In this document: in pieces, positions 42,083 to 50,971 of the stretch
Numbering within the stretch: position 1 is the stretch's first letter
Layout of the letters: every line of letters begins with the position of its first letter
NCBI GenBank assembly: GCA_038206235.1
Contig: JBBRBB010000007.1
Coordinates: 1 to 64,000 of the forward strand
Reading direction: 5' to 3'
Length of the DNA stretch: 64,000 nucleotides
From: JBBRBB01 sp038206235
GTDB lineage: Bacteria > Bacteroidota > Bacteroidia > Chitinophagales > Chitinophagaceae
Program-made: the position numbers and the translations under genes
The notes under the pieces: model-generated
What the model was told of the DNA's origin: nothing
The model's input: only the letters and a program-made list of their open reading frames with translations
Databases searched by the model: none

Positions 42083-44079
42083 GCAAAAAAAAATCAAAGC
42101 AAAAACATAAAGAATCATACAAATCAATACTCACAGGCTCTTTGGATATTGCACGTTCGGGTATTGGTTATATAATTATTGCGGACGGCAGCGGTGATAT
42201 ATTGGTGCGCCCCGGAAATTTCAATACCGCATTACATGGTGATACCGTTCAGGTGAAGGTGATAAAAGAAAATCTCAATTCTAATCGAAAGGAAGGAAAA
42301 ATTATTGAGATTGTTGAGCGCAAGAGAACAGAGTTCATCGGCACATTGCAACTCTCAACCAATTTTGCATTTTTTATTGCAGACACTGATAAGCCCATGC
42401 CCGATATTTATATTCCGCTCAAAAAAATTAATGGCGCCGGCAATAAAAGCAAAGTTGTGGTTCGCTTGCTCGAATGGGAAGACGGAAATAAAAAACCCAT
42501 TGGTGAAGTAATCAGTGTGATTGAAGCAGATGATGAAAATGATATGGCAATGAAAGAAATTCTTGCAGAGAACGGCTTCCCTTTATCTTTTAGTGATGAA
42601 GTGATAGAAGAAAGTATTCAATTACCCGAAGAAATACCGGCTTCAGAAATTAAGAAAAGAAAAGACTTTCGCAACATACTCACCTTTACTATTGACCCTG
42701 TTGATGCAAAAGATTTTGATGATGCCTTATCTGTTCTCAAACTAAAAAACGGCTTGTACGAAATTGGTGTTCATATCGCTGATGTAAGTCATTACATAGA
42801 ATTGCATAGCGCACTTGATGAAGAAGCATATAAAAGAGCTACGTCTGTTTATTTGCCAGACAGAGTGAATCCCATGCTGCCTGAACGTATTTCAAATGAG
42901 CTATGTTCATTGCGCCCGCAGGAAGACAAGCTTACCTTCTCTGCAATTTTTCAGTTACATGCAAATGGCGAAATAAAAAAATCATGGTTGGGAAAAACTA
43001 TCATCCATTCCAATCACCGTTTTAATTACGAAGAAGTTCAGGAAATTATCGAAACAAAAAACGGACTGTATGCAGAGGAAATTTTATTGCTGAATGATAT
43101 AGCTCAAACCCTGCGCAGGCAACGGTTTGCAAAAGGCGCCATTAATTTTTCTTCGCAGGAAGTAAGATTTCAGTTAGATGAAAAAGGATTTCCTATCGGC
43201 ATCATCATCAGAGAAAACAAAGAAGCGCACCAGTTGATTGAAGAGTTTATGCTGCTTGCAAACAAAACCGTTGCAGAAAAAGTTTCTAAAATAAAAGTGG
43301 ATAAAAAACAGATTCCTTTTCCCTATCGTGTGCACGACCAGCCTGATGAACAAAAGCTTACACCCTTTATTGTATTTGCAAAAAAATATGGGCACACTTT
43401 CGATATTAGCTCACCCGAAAAAATTGCCGCAAGCTTTAACCAGATGCTTGCAGATGTAGAGGGGAAGCCCGAGCAGCATGTGCTTGAGCAGCTTGGCATA
43501 CGCACTATGTCAAAGGCTATTTATACCACAGAAAACATCGGGCATTACGGATTAGCGTTTAAACAGTATTGTCATTTTACTTCGCCCATTCGCCGCTATC
43601 CAGATGTGCTGGTTCACCGCATTCTCGAATCGTGTTTAAACGATGAGCCTCTTATCATAAAAAAGCTTGAAGAAAAATGCAAGCACTGCAGCGACAGGGA
43701 GCGTGCTGCTATGGAAGCTGAAAGAGCCGGCAACAAATACAAGCAGGTTCAATTTATGAAAGAAAAATTGGGTGATGAGTTTGAAGCCGTAGTAAGCGGC
43801 GTTGCCGGTTTTGGTTTTTGGGCAGAAACAGTTGAGCATAAATGCGAGGGATTAATCAGCATTACAAACCTGAGTGAGTATGATGATTTCAGTTTAATTG
43901 AAAGTGATTACAGTTTGGTGGGTCGCCGCAGCGGAAAAAGTTTTCGCATTGGCGATAAAGTTGACATTCGTGTTGTTGCTGCAAACCTTGATAAACGCCA
44001 GTTAGATTATGGATGGGTGCATGCAGGAGAAGCAAATGAGGAAGCAAAAAGTAGTAAGGCAAGAGGAAAAAATTGGTAG
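42079..44079 (+). CDS. rnr: Ribonuclease R
   Basis: This 666-residue 3'-to-5' exoribonuclease has two cold-shock domains (GSGDILVRPGNFNTALHGDT and FFIADTDKPMPDIYIPLKKI), an RNB catalytic domain with FTIDPVDAKDFDDALSV carrying the conserved Asp residues, and FTSPIRRYPDVLVHRIL, then an S1 domain at the C-terminus (GDEFEAVVSGVAGFGFWAET). The N-terminal helix-turn-helix of E. coli RNase R is absent, as is usual in shorter versions. Its ATG overlaps the lpxK stop (ATGA). It ends the gene run that starts at DUF3822. Confidence 0.96.
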   Translation: MSKKKSKQKHKESYKSILTGSLDIARSGIGYIIIADGSGDILVRPGNFNTALHGDTVQVKVIKENLNSNRKEGKIIEIVERKRTEFIGTLQLSTNFAFFIADTDKPMPDIYIPLKKINGAGNKSKVVVRLLEWEDGNKKPIGEVISVIEADDENDMAMKEILAENGFPLSFSDEVIEESIQLPEEIPASEIKKRKDFRNILTFTIDPVDAKDFDDALSVLKLKNGLYEIGVHIADVSHYIELHSALDEEAYKRATSVYLPDRVNPMLPERISNELCSLRPQEDKLTFSAIFQLHANGEIKKSWLGKTIIHSNHRFNYEEVQEIIETKNGLYAEEILLLNDIAQTLRRQRFAKGAINFSSQEVRFQLDEKGFPIGIIIRENKEAHQLIEEFMLLANKTVAEKVSKIKVDKKQIPFPYRVHDQPDEQKLTPFIVFAKKYGHTFDISSPEKIAASFNQMLADVEGKPEQHVLEQLGIRTMSKAIYTTENIGHYGLAFKQYCHFTSPIRRYPDVLVHRILESCLNDEPLIIKKLEEKCKHCSDRERAAMEAERAGNKYKQVQFMKEKLGDEFEAVVSGVAGFGFWAETVEHKCEGLISITNLSEYDDFSLIESDYSLVGRRSGKSFRIGDKVDIRVVAANLDKRQLDYGWVHAGEANEEAKSSKARGKNW

Positions 44080-44175
44080 AGGTTTTTTTGTTATCGGGTT
44101 GGGTTTTCTGCAAGAGTAAATGCAAAAAGAAGGTTTAAACTTGTGAGGTTTTCAAAATCTCCCGGATTGTTTTTT

Positions 44176-44388
44176 TTAAATGGCTGGCTTTATCTTACCT
44201 GTTTCAACTTTGGTCCAGAAATCTTCATAGTCTTCAATACTATCAAAATCTCCCTGGCTTATAAGCCATTCGACTTCCTTTCTTTCGCCTTCAGTTTTAA
44301 TTGTATACTTATAGCCAGATTTTTTTTTACTGGGTGTGTTGTTTGTTTTTTTTGTGCGGGTACTATTTGTTTTCTTTGTTGCTTTCAT
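44176..44388 (-). CDS. Small Lys/Thr-rich protein, second gene of a coupled pair
   Basis: The 70-residue product has a basic Lys/Thr/Ser-rich first third (KATKKTNSTRTKKTNNTPSK) and an acidic helical rest (EVEWLISQGDFDSIEDYEDF). Its ATG overlaps the stop of the 92-residue gene upstream by 4 bases. I recognise no family. A basic, probably disordered tail with an acidic module could be a nucleic-acid-binding partner, but this is speculation. Confidence 0.6.
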   Translation of the reverse strand: MKATKKTNSTRTKKTNNTPSKKKSGYKYTIKTEGERKEVEWLISQGDFDSIEDYEDFWTKVETGKIKPAI

Positions 44389-44663
44389 AGTTTATAACAT
44401 GTTTTTAATACTGCATTTTGCTTATCCAAAATTACTACAATCTTGAAATTGTTGCCCTTAAAATTTACTGTTCCTGTGTAAGTCCTTTTCTTTTTTAAAT
44501 AAAAGATACCAGGTCTTGCTGCTTTTTGAATCTCCAGAAAAGTTAAGGGATGGCTTTTATTATTATTAATATAATTGTACATAATATGATCCGCAAATTC
44601 GAAAGTTAGTTTTAATTCAACTTTTCGTTTTCGGATAGTGATAGTTGCGTTTTTTGTAGCCAT
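44385..44663 (-). CDS. Small unknown protein, first gene of a coupled pair
   Basis: The 92-residue product is rich in beta strand and Lys (KNATITIRKRKVELKLTFEF, then IFYLKKKRTYTGTVNFKGNN and FKIVVILDKQNAVLKTCYKL). The closing FKIVVILDKQNAVLKTCYKL recalls the last strands of small RelE/DUF4258-like nucleases, but no catalytic residue can be assigned. With the overlapping 70-residue gene it has the size and layout of a toxin-antitoxin pair. Family not recognised. Confidence 0.6.
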   Translation of the reverse strand: MATKNATITIRKRKVELKLTFEFADHIMYNYINNNKSHPLTFLEIQKAARPGIFYLKKKRTYTGTVNFKGNNFKIVVILDKQNAVLKTCYKL

Positions 44664-44707
44664 GGGTGTAAATATATGAGAAATACATGTCAGGTTTCGC
44701 CAAAATA

Positions 44708-44734
44708 GTAGGGCGGCGCTTCGCGCCGTCCTAC
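44708..44734. repeat. GC-rich hairpin element
   Basis: GTAGGGCGGCGC-TTC-GCGCCGTCCTAC: a 12-bp stem with one G-T pair and a 3-base loop, in an otherwise AT-rich gap. Typical of a dispersed palindromic unit. Confidence 0.7.
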
Positions 44735-44780
44735 CTCAATTTCTATATCAACATTGCGATTTGACAGGCTATTCAAATAT

Positions 44781-45188
44781 TTATTCTTTCACAAACCTGT
44801 AACCGCTGCTCTTCTCTCCCTCCTCAACTCTCAAATAATAAATCCCCTTTGCAAGTTGCCTTACATCCAAATCATAACTATCTGCACGCACACTTGTTTT
44901 ACTAATTATTTTCCCTGCTGAATTAATAACAGCAAGTGATGTATTTACACCTGCATTCAAATCTGTTATATGCAAAACATCGCGTACAGGATTAGGAGAT
45001 ATTTTTATTAAAGTAGTTGCAATAAAATTTGCACTCACAACTTTCGAGTAAGTGAACTTACCATCATTATCAACTTGTTTAAGCCTGTAAAAATTATTTC
45101 CCTTTAAAGGCGTTGCATCTGTAAAACTGTAACTATTATCACAAACATAGCTGTTGCCTTTTGAAGCCACATAACTAAGAGAACTCTA
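44781..45188 (-). pseudogene. C-terminal remnant of a T9SS-secreted protein
   Basis: The frame opens after a TAG and reads SSLSYVASKGNSYVCDNSYS, LKGNNFYRLKQVDNDGKFTY and then a type A sorting domain (KISPNPVRDVLHITDL to GYRFVKE). This is the usual end of large Bacteroidota surface proteins; signal peptide and main body are missing. Only a GTG or an internal codon could start it, and without a signal peptide it would stay in the cytoplasm. It is a fossil of a lost secreted protein. Confidence 0.75.
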
Positions 45189-45218
45189 ACACACCTCTTA
45201 TCTTCAAATACCATATAA

Positions 45219-45476
45219 CTACAGGTATTTCCTCAACTCTCCTTCTATCATTTTACAACTTACAAAAACCGGTTTATCGGTTATTTCAATTTGAAATTTT
45301 GATTGCACGATAGTATAGGTGCCACTAATGCTTCCGATAATTGTTGAAAGTGAAAATGCACCTGCAGAGTTATCGCCACTAAATTGTCCGCCAGCATTCG
45401 TTATTGCATTACCTGCCCTTGCAATAAGATGTTCAGCATTGCCTGTGAACTCAATTGAAAAATTACATTTTGCCAT
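45219..45476 (-). CDS. Conserved small hypothetical protein
   Basis: This 85-residue ORF (MAKCNFSIEFTGNAEHLIAR, then GAFSLSTIIGSISGTYTIVQ and KPVFVSCKMIEGELRKYL) has the alternating pattern of a small beta-rich fold with one helix, like a minimal SRPBCC or polyketide-cyclase-like half. No signal peptide. I believe similar ORFs exist in Bacteroidota, but their function is unknown. It stands alone upstream of the sorting-domain remnant. Confidence 0.65.
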   Translation of the reverse strand: MAKCNFSIEFTGNAEHLIARAGNAITNAGGQFSGDNSAGAFSLSTIIGSISGTYTIVQSKFQIEITDKPVFVSCKMIEGELRKYL

Positions 45477-45637
45477 AGCTTAAATAATTTGATTTTTCTT
45501 CATGGCCTGAATTGAAGTTACAGCATTTCATACCAAGTAAAACTTCACTCCAATATAGATTTGCAATTAGTTTTTTCAATTATCTTTTTCCATACAACAT
45601 AAGCTTGTTATTTTGCATCAATTCATAAAACTCTGCG

Positions 45638-46603
45638 ATGCACTCTTTTAAAGAACTAACTGCGAAATTTATAGAAAAGTTTAATACAAAACATTTTCCT
45701 CTGCAACCTGAAACATTGTATAGTGCAGCCGATTATTTTTTAAGCCTCGGCGGAAAAAGAATACGCCCTGTAATGTGTTTGATGGGAAATGAATTGTTTG
45801 ATAATATTAATCCTGATGCATATAACGCTGCAACCGCCATTGAGCTTTTTCACAATTTCACATTAATACATGATGATATAATGGATGCAGCGCCTTTACG
45901 CCGCGGCATGCAAACCGTTCATGCAAAATTTAATGAAAGCACAGCCTTACTTACCGGCGATACAATGCTGGTAACAGCTTATGAATATCTCAATAAAATA
46001 AATATTTCTTATCTCAAGCGCATAACAGCTTTGTTTAATAAAACCGCAAAAGAAGTTTGTGAAGGACAGCAGCTCGATATGGATTTTGAAAAAAAAGAAA
46101 GGGTAGCGCTGGATGAATATATCCGCATGATTGAATTGAAGACATCAGTATTAATTGCTGCCAGCCTGCAAATGGGCGCTATTCTTGGCGGAGCAGGTGA
46201 AGGCAACTGCAAGCACTTGTATGAATTCGGCAGAAATCTGGGCATTGCATTTCAAATACAGGATGATTATCTCGATGCATTTGGCGAGCCTGAAAAAGTT
46301 GGGAAAGAAGTGGGCGGTGATATACGGCAAAATAAAAAAACCTTTCTGCTTATTCATGCGCTGGAAGCATCTGATACGAAACAAAGAAAAAAATTGCAAA
46401 ACCTGCTGCAGCAAAATGCTGAAGATAAAGTAGCACAGGTGCTGGAAATTTATCACTCATGCAATGCAGATGTTTGGGCAAAAGAGTTAAAGCAGAAATA
46501 TGTAGCTAAAGCATTGCAGCATCTCGATGATATTGCTGTGATATCTATTCGGAAAAAGCCACTGGCAGAGCTTACGGAATTTTTAATCGTGAGAGAATAT
46601 TAA
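45638..46603 (+). CDS. Polyprenyl (octaprenyl-type) diphosphate synthase
   Basis: This 321-residue enzyme condenses isopentenyl diphosphate to a long prenyl chain for menaquinone or a similar lipid. Both Asp-rich motifs are present: FTLIHDDIMDAAPLRRGMQT (first) and IAFQIQDDYLDAFGEPEKVG (second). GGKRIRPVM marks the diphosphate-binding Lys/Arg. A UbiA-type prenyltransferase that could use such a chain lies 0.8 kb downstream. Chain length cannot be read with certainty. Confidence 0.95.
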   Translation: MHSFKELTAKFIEKFNTKHFPLQPETLYSAADYFLSLGGKRIRPVMCLMGNELFDNINPDAYNAATAIELFHNFTLIHDDIMDAAPLRRGMQTVHAKFNESTALLTGDTMLVTAYEYLNKINISYLKRITALFNKTAKEVCEGQQLDMDFEKKERVALDEYIRMIELKTSVLIAASLQMGAILGGAGEGNCKHLYEFGRNLGIAFQIQDDYLDAFGEPEKVGKEVGGDIRQNKKTFLLIHALEASDTKQRKKLQNLLQQNAEDKVAQVLEIYHSCNADVWAKELKQKYVAKALQHLDDIAVISIRKKPLAELTEFLIVREY

Positions 46604-46785
46604 TAACTTGAATGGAGGTAAAAAAACAATCCCCGCAGGGAGAACCTTGCAGGGAGTTTGTTATGAGCAAGCAACCGATCACAAATTTGTATATTCTCAA
46701 AGAGAATAATGTGTGGCTAAAGTAATGGTTTTTTTAAAACCAAACAAATGTTAGTTAATAATTTTTTAATCGAAATTTTATCCCC

Positions 46786-46818
46786 AACCCTCACAGGTTT
46801 TAAAAACCTGTGAGGGTT
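46786..46818. repeat. Perfect 16-bp palindrome (AACCCTCACAGGTTTT)
   Basis: AACCCTCACAGGTTTT, one A, then AAAACCTGTGAGGGTT. It ends 12 bases before the kdsC start. Same design as the one at 27488-27516 with a changed outer part. Confidence 0.8.
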
Positions 46819-46829
46819 AAAAAATATTT

Positions 46830-47342
46830 ATGAATGTTCTTGAAATTTTTCAACCCATTACCACATTTGTTTTTGATGTTGATGGCGTGCTTACCGATGG
46901 TGCTATTTGGGTGATGCCCGGCCCGGTAATGGTACGCCGCATGAATGTAAAGGATGGATATGCCATTCAGCTTGCTGTAAAAAAAGGATACCACATACTT
47001 GTGATTTCAGGCGGATATTCCCTGGAAGCTGAGCAACGATTGCAAAAGTTAGGCGTGAAAAATATTTTTATGCGGGTTGATGATAAAGTAAGTGTGCTGA
47101 AAGAATATCTTGATAAGCACAGCCAGCAGCAGAATGAAGTTCTTTACATGGGCGATGATATGCCCGATTATGAAGCGATGCAATTTGCAGGCCTGCCCTG
47201 TTGCCCTGCCGATGCAGTAAGCGATATTAAACGTTTATGTAAATATGTTTCATCAATAAGGGGCGGTGAAGGTTGTGTAAGAGAGGTTATTGAAAAAGTG
47301 CTGAGGCTGCGTGGCGACTGGTTTGTTGATACACTTATATAA
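46830..47342 (+). CDS. kdsC: 3-deoxy-D-manno-octulosonate 8-phosphate phosphatase (KdsC-type HAD)
   Basis: This 170-residue HAD phosphatase has FVFDVDGVLTDGAIWVMPGP (catalytic Asp pair), NVKDGYAIQLAVKKGYHILV, ISGGYSLEAEQRLQKLGV and LYMGDDMPDYEAMQFAGLPC, the pattern of the KdsC/YrbI group that makes free KDO for lipopolysaccharide. No cap domain, so it probably acts as a tetramer. It starts right after the palindrome at 46786-46818, which must lie in its leader or promoter. Confidence 0.9.
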   Translation: MNVLEIFQPITTFVFDVDGVLTDGAIWVMPGPVMVRRMNVKDGYAIQLAVKKGYHILVISGGYSLEAEQRLQKLGVKNIFMRVDDKVSVLKEYLDKHSQQQNEVLYMGDDMPDYEAMQFAGLPCCPADAVSDIKRLCKYVSSIRGGEGCVREVIEKVLRLRGDWFVDTLI

Positions 47343-47405
47343 ACAAAATAATTTCATCCCCCTCTTAATAAATCCTGTTTATTTTGCAATACTAAATATA
47401 GTTGT

Positions 47406-48341
47406 CTGAAAATTCTTACAGCATTTTTACGTTTGGTAAGATGGCCTAATCTTGTGTTTATTGCATTAACGCAGTATTTATTTATGTACTGTGTATTAAC
47501 GCCATTGTTTGCAGAAGCAGGCATTAAAACAAGCCTTAACAGCACAAACTTTTTATTACTTTGCCTGTCGTCTGTTTTTGTTGCCGCAGCAGGATATATT
47601 ATTAATGATTATTTCGATTTGAATATTGACAGAATAAATAACCCCGGTAATCTGATTGTTGAAAAAATTATTCCCCGCCGCCTTACCATCCTTTTGCACT
47701 TGTTATTAAGCTTCATTGGCATTGCGATTGGTTTTTATCTTGACTACTCAACCAAAGTAACGCTGGTGGGATTTTCGAATCTCGCTTGCGCAGTTTTATT
47801 GTTCTTATATTCCATTTCACTGAAAAAAAAATTACTGGCAGGTAATATTCTTATTTCGCTGTTAACAGCATGGGTTGTGCTCGTAATCACATGGTGCGAA
47901 GCAAGATTTTTTTTCCGTTCTAATACGGTATTAAATACGCCCAAAATTGCCAGACTCACTATGCTCTATGCAGGCTTTGCCTTTGTAATTTCATTAATAC
48001 GTGAAGTAGTAAAAGATATGGAAGATATAGAAGGAGACCGCCAGTATGGATGCAGAACCATGCCGATTGTTTGGGGCTTAAATGCATCAAAAGTATTTGT
48101 AGCGGTTTGGTTCACTGTGTTAATTGCCGCCATAGTTGCCTTGCAGTTTTATGTGCTGCAGTTTCATTGGTTCGTAAGCTCTGTTTGGTGTATCCTCTTT
48201 ATTATAATCCCGCTAATCTGGATATTTAAAAAAATGTATAGAGCGCAGGCTCCTGAGGATTTTCATCGTCTTAGCTCTGCAATAAAATTAGTAATGCTTA
48301 CCGGAATTTTATCTATGATATTTTTTCGGCTGCATGTATAA
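47406..48341 (+). CDS. UbiA-family prenyltransferase
   Basis: The protein is an integral membrane prenyltransferase with about 8-9 helices. The first Asp-rich motif is NDYFDLNIDRINNP and the second DMEDIEGDRQYGCRTMPIVW. In Bacteroidota such proteins beside kdsC are often annotated as geranylgeranylglycerol-phosphate geranylgeranyltransferase-like; the true substrate is open. No in-frame ATG precedes the conserved LRLVRWPNLVFIALTQYLF. By comparison with the family the start should be at CTG 47406 (KILTAFLRLVRW); TTG 47433 is the next option. So a non-ATG start is likely. Confidence 0.88.
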   Translation: MKILTAFLRLVRWPNLVFIALTQYLFMYCVLTPLFAEAGIKTSLNSTNFLLLCLSSVFVAAAGYIINDYFDLNIDRINNPGNLIVEKIIPRRLTILLHLLLSFIGIAIGFYLDYSTKVTLVGFSNLACAVLLFLYSISLKKKLLAGNILISLLTAWVVLVITWCEARFFFRSNTVLNTPKIARLTMLYAGFAFVISLIREVVKDMEDIEGDRQYGCRTMPIVWGLNASKVFVAVWFTVLIAAIVALQFYVLQFHWFVSSVWCILFIIIPLIWIFKKMYRAQAPEDFHRLSSAIKLVMLTGILSMIFFRLHV

Positions 48342-48785
48342 AAACCCTTACACTATTTCTAAATTCTATAGTCACAACTTAAGTTTTAGATGTTTAAAAT
48401 GATAATCATTGAATCTAAATTTAACAGTGTTAATTCACCATTACCAAATGAATAAAATAAAACCAGTAACAGAGCAAATGAAAAGACCTGGATATTTTTA
48501 AAGCCTGTTTACATGCAATGCTATGCAAATAGCAAACGCATACAGACGACATTAGAAGTAAACACGCTGCACCAAATGATCCCTTTAAAAGGCCTCGGCA
48601 AGCCTGAAATGCCGAAATATTATAGCTCCTTGAGACAGTATGTGTCTAAGAGAAAGTTTTCAACATTCAGTAGGGTTGTCAGGAAAATAGCAGCGTGTAT
48701 TTGCTTTGGCTGAATTAAAGTGAGGTGTCTCAATAGCATTGCTTACCGCAAATCTTTTGCTTTTACTTCAGCATTATACATTTTA
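48342..48785. other. Intergenic region, no convincing gene
   Basis: This gap of about 440 bases lies between convergent genes. A 66-codon ORF (48513-48713) has no recognisable family or ribosome-binding site. The word AATGATAATCATT at about 48398 is a small palindrome. Nothing else stands out. Confidence 0.45.
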
Positions 48786-50102
48786 TCACAGCTTAATATA
48801 AATAGAAGCACCGGCAGACAGGCTTATAGGAAAGGTTTTCACAGGCGTTCCTTTATTTACAGGCGTTATTGCATAGCGTACCACAGGGTTGATACCGGCA
48901 ATTATATTTTTAGTAATCGGGTAAGTTGCTTCTGCACCGCCAACAATGGTGAAGAAAGTCTTTTTTATTCCCTCAATTTTTTCTATAGTCTCCTTTTCTG
49001 AATTATTATTTGCGGCAGTATATTCCACTTCTGCTCTGTCGCTTACTATGCGATTTATGGCAACACCGGTGATACTGCTGATATTTAATTTACCGGGCTT
49101 AAGATTATATTTTAGAAGTAAGGGTACAGAGATGCTCTGCAGGCGCAGCATTCCATTGTTTAATAAAAGAGTGTCGCCCTGCTGTGGTGCAGATATACCT
49201 GATTTTTTTATTTCTGCAAACCCGTAAGTGGTGGCAAGCTTGAATTTATAAGTGCCTGAATTATCCTGCAATGCCCTCACTGTAGTAGATGATAAAGAGG
49301 TAAATGCATTAGAGAAAAGCAGGCCTGCCTGAACAGATGCTATATCAGAAAAATTATATTGGGATAAGATGCCAAACGTATAAGACACATCCGGCTTTTC
49401 TCTGCTGGCAAAATCAACAGCATTCTGGTTATCGTATTCATACTGCTGATGAAAGCGCCCTGTAATATGGTCGAAAGAAAAATATGGGATAATGAAGAAG
49501 GGATGTTTTTGTTTTGTTTTATTTTCGTCTTTTTTGGCTGATAATTGATCCTGAATTTTATTTGTGTCTGAATCATTCTTTAGTAAATCTGGTGAAACAG
49601 GAATAAAAGGTTTTTGATAATCGGAATTATTTGCTTTCAATTGGGGCGAAGGAAATACGTTGCCTTTGTCGCTGTTATAAGTATTTAATAAATCAGGAAA
49701 TGATATATTGTTATTTTGATTTTGATTTATTATTTCATGATTGTGTTTTAAGTTGTCTGAATTTTTTTGCAAGCCATTGTCAGGTAACTTAGGGAATGAT
49801 TGTTCCTGCTTATTGCTATTATCATTTATTCTTTGCGGAAGATTTTTAGTTGATGCAACTTTCTCAATAACCGAATCACTCAAGTTTCTTTGCAAAACAT
49901 AGCTTATTAATAAGCAGGCACAGGTAAGCATTAAACAAATAAATGTTCTGCGCAGAAAGGTATATTTTGCTTTATACTTTTCTGCATCTCTTTTGTTGAG
50001 TTCATTTTCAATTGCCTGCCAGCTATTTTCAGGAGGGTCTTCCTTATAATTCTCCAGCAATTGAATAAATAATCGGTCCATTTTGTTTAAATCTTCATTC
50101 AT
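48786..50102 (-). CDS. Anti-sigma-like envelope protein with one membrane helix and outer-membrane barrel
   Basis: The 438-residue protein has a ~48-residue cytoplasmic N-terminus (MDRLFIQLLENYKEDPPENS then WQAIENELNKR), one membrane helix (TFICLMLTCACLLISYVL, about 51-68), a long Asn/Gln-rich periplasmic linker (about 70-190) and a C-terminal beta-barrel domain of PorT / outer-membrane-barrel type (VSYTFGILSQYNF to SLSAGASIYIKL). It has no cleavable signal peptide. Its ATG overlaps the stop of an ECF sigma gene, so it is the likely anti-sigma partner. A second pair of the same build lies at 54229-56290. Confidence 0.8.
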   Translation of the reverse strand: MNEDLNKMDRLFIQLLENYKEDPPENSWQAIENELNKRDAEKYKAKYTFLRRTFICLMLTCACLLISYVLQRNLSDSVIEKVASTKNLPQRINDNSNKQEQSFPKLPDNGLQKNSDNLKHNHEIINQNQNNNISFPDLLNTYNSDKGNVFPSPQLKANNSDYQKPFIPVSPDLLKNDSDTNKIQDQLSAKKDENKTKQKHPFFIIPYFSFDHITGRFHQQYEYDNQNAVDFASREKPDVSYTFGILSQYNFSDIASVQAGLLFSNAFTSLSSTTVRALQDNSGTYKFKLATTYGFAEIKKSGISAPQQGDTLLLNNGMLRLQSISVPLLLKYNLKPGKLNISSITGVAINRIVSDRAEVEYTAANNNSEKETIEKIEGIKKTFFTIVGGAEATYPITKNIIAGINPVVRYAITPVNKGTPVKTFPISLSAGASIYIKL

Positions 50103-50680
50103 GCGCCGGAGTTTAGATTTATAAAAGAATTTTGTTTACTCAATCTTTGCTGCAGCAATATCCTTGCATCATGCAAGTTCGATTTAGATGTGCCTTCAGA
50201 AATGTTGAGCAATTTGGCAATCTCCCTGTGCTTCATGCTTTCAAAAACATACAGATTAAAAACTAGCCTGCACATATTTGGTAAATTTTGTATCAGCAGA
50301 ATTAATTCTTTCGCAGTAATGCCTTCAAGTATTCCATCTTTCTCACCCAATTCTTCTGCAGCAGCTTCAGCATGAACTATAGGATACATCAGGTTTTTAT
50401 TTCTTAATCTTTGCAGGGCACAGTTAATCATTATCTTTTTTATCCAGCCTTCCAAAGAACCCGCGAATTTGTATTGATGAAGACAGGTAAACACCTTTAT
50501 AAATCCTTCCTGCAATATTTCTTCAGCATCGCTGCGGCTCTTTGCATACCTGAGACAAACCACAATCATTACAGATGCAAATTGCGCATACAATGTATTC
50601 TGCATTATCCGGTTTCCGGAAATGCACTCGCTTATTAATTCCCTTTCATTATCCAATATAAAGCAGGGTTTATCTTTCAA
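50099..50680 (-). CDS. ECF RNA polymerase sigma factor
   Basis: This 193-residue protein has sigma region 2 (FASVMIVVCLRYAKSRSDAE then EILQEGFIKVF) and region 4 (IQNLPNMCRLVFNLYVFESM, HREIAKLLNISEGTSKSNLH), and lacks region 3, as ECF sigma factors do. Its stop overlaps the start of the membrane-barrel gene (ATGA), the usual sigma/anti-sigma order. It probably recognises its own promoter; no clear ECF box could be picked out upstream. Confidence 0.92.
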   Translation of the reverse strand: MKDKPCFILDNERELISECISGNRIMQNTLYAQFASVMIVVCLRYAKSRSDAEEILQEGFIKVFTCLHQYKFAGSLEGWIKKIMINCALQRLRNKNLMYPIVHAEAAAEELGEKDGILEGITAKELILLIQNLPNMCRLVFNLYVFESMKHREIAKLLNISEGTSKSNLHDARILLQQRLSKQNSFINLNSGA

Positions 50681-50971
50681 GATGCTTATTTAGTTAAAAA
50701 GGTTGGTTAGCATTATTAAAATATAAAAATTTCAACTGATAGTTGCAGTTAAAGGTAATTTTCCAGAATGATGTAAGCCTGCTATATAATAAGCCGTTTA
50801 AAATCTTATTTGTATAATCCGTCTCAATCTTGAAACCTTAAATTAAACATTTAAACTGAATCATAAAAAAATTTATTCCGCTAAGTGTTTAATGGCCTAA
50901 CACTGATGGCGCGAGAAAAATTGAAAATCGTGTGTAAAGAGAGGGGGATGATAGAAAGGCTGCAGTAAAAA

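Noticed and set aside
42079..44079. Truncated RNase R
   Set aside because: The protein lacks the N-terminal HTH of E. coli RNase R, but cold-shock, RNB and S1 domains are complete; shorter forms are normal.
48395..48415. Fur-box-like word AATGATAATCATT
   Set aside because: It lies after the 3' end of the UbiA gene between convergent genes, with no promoter to control, and matches only part of the Fur consensus.
48513..48713. 66-codon ORF
   Set aside because: No recognisable family, no ribosome-binding site, no coupling to a neighbour; left as intergenic.
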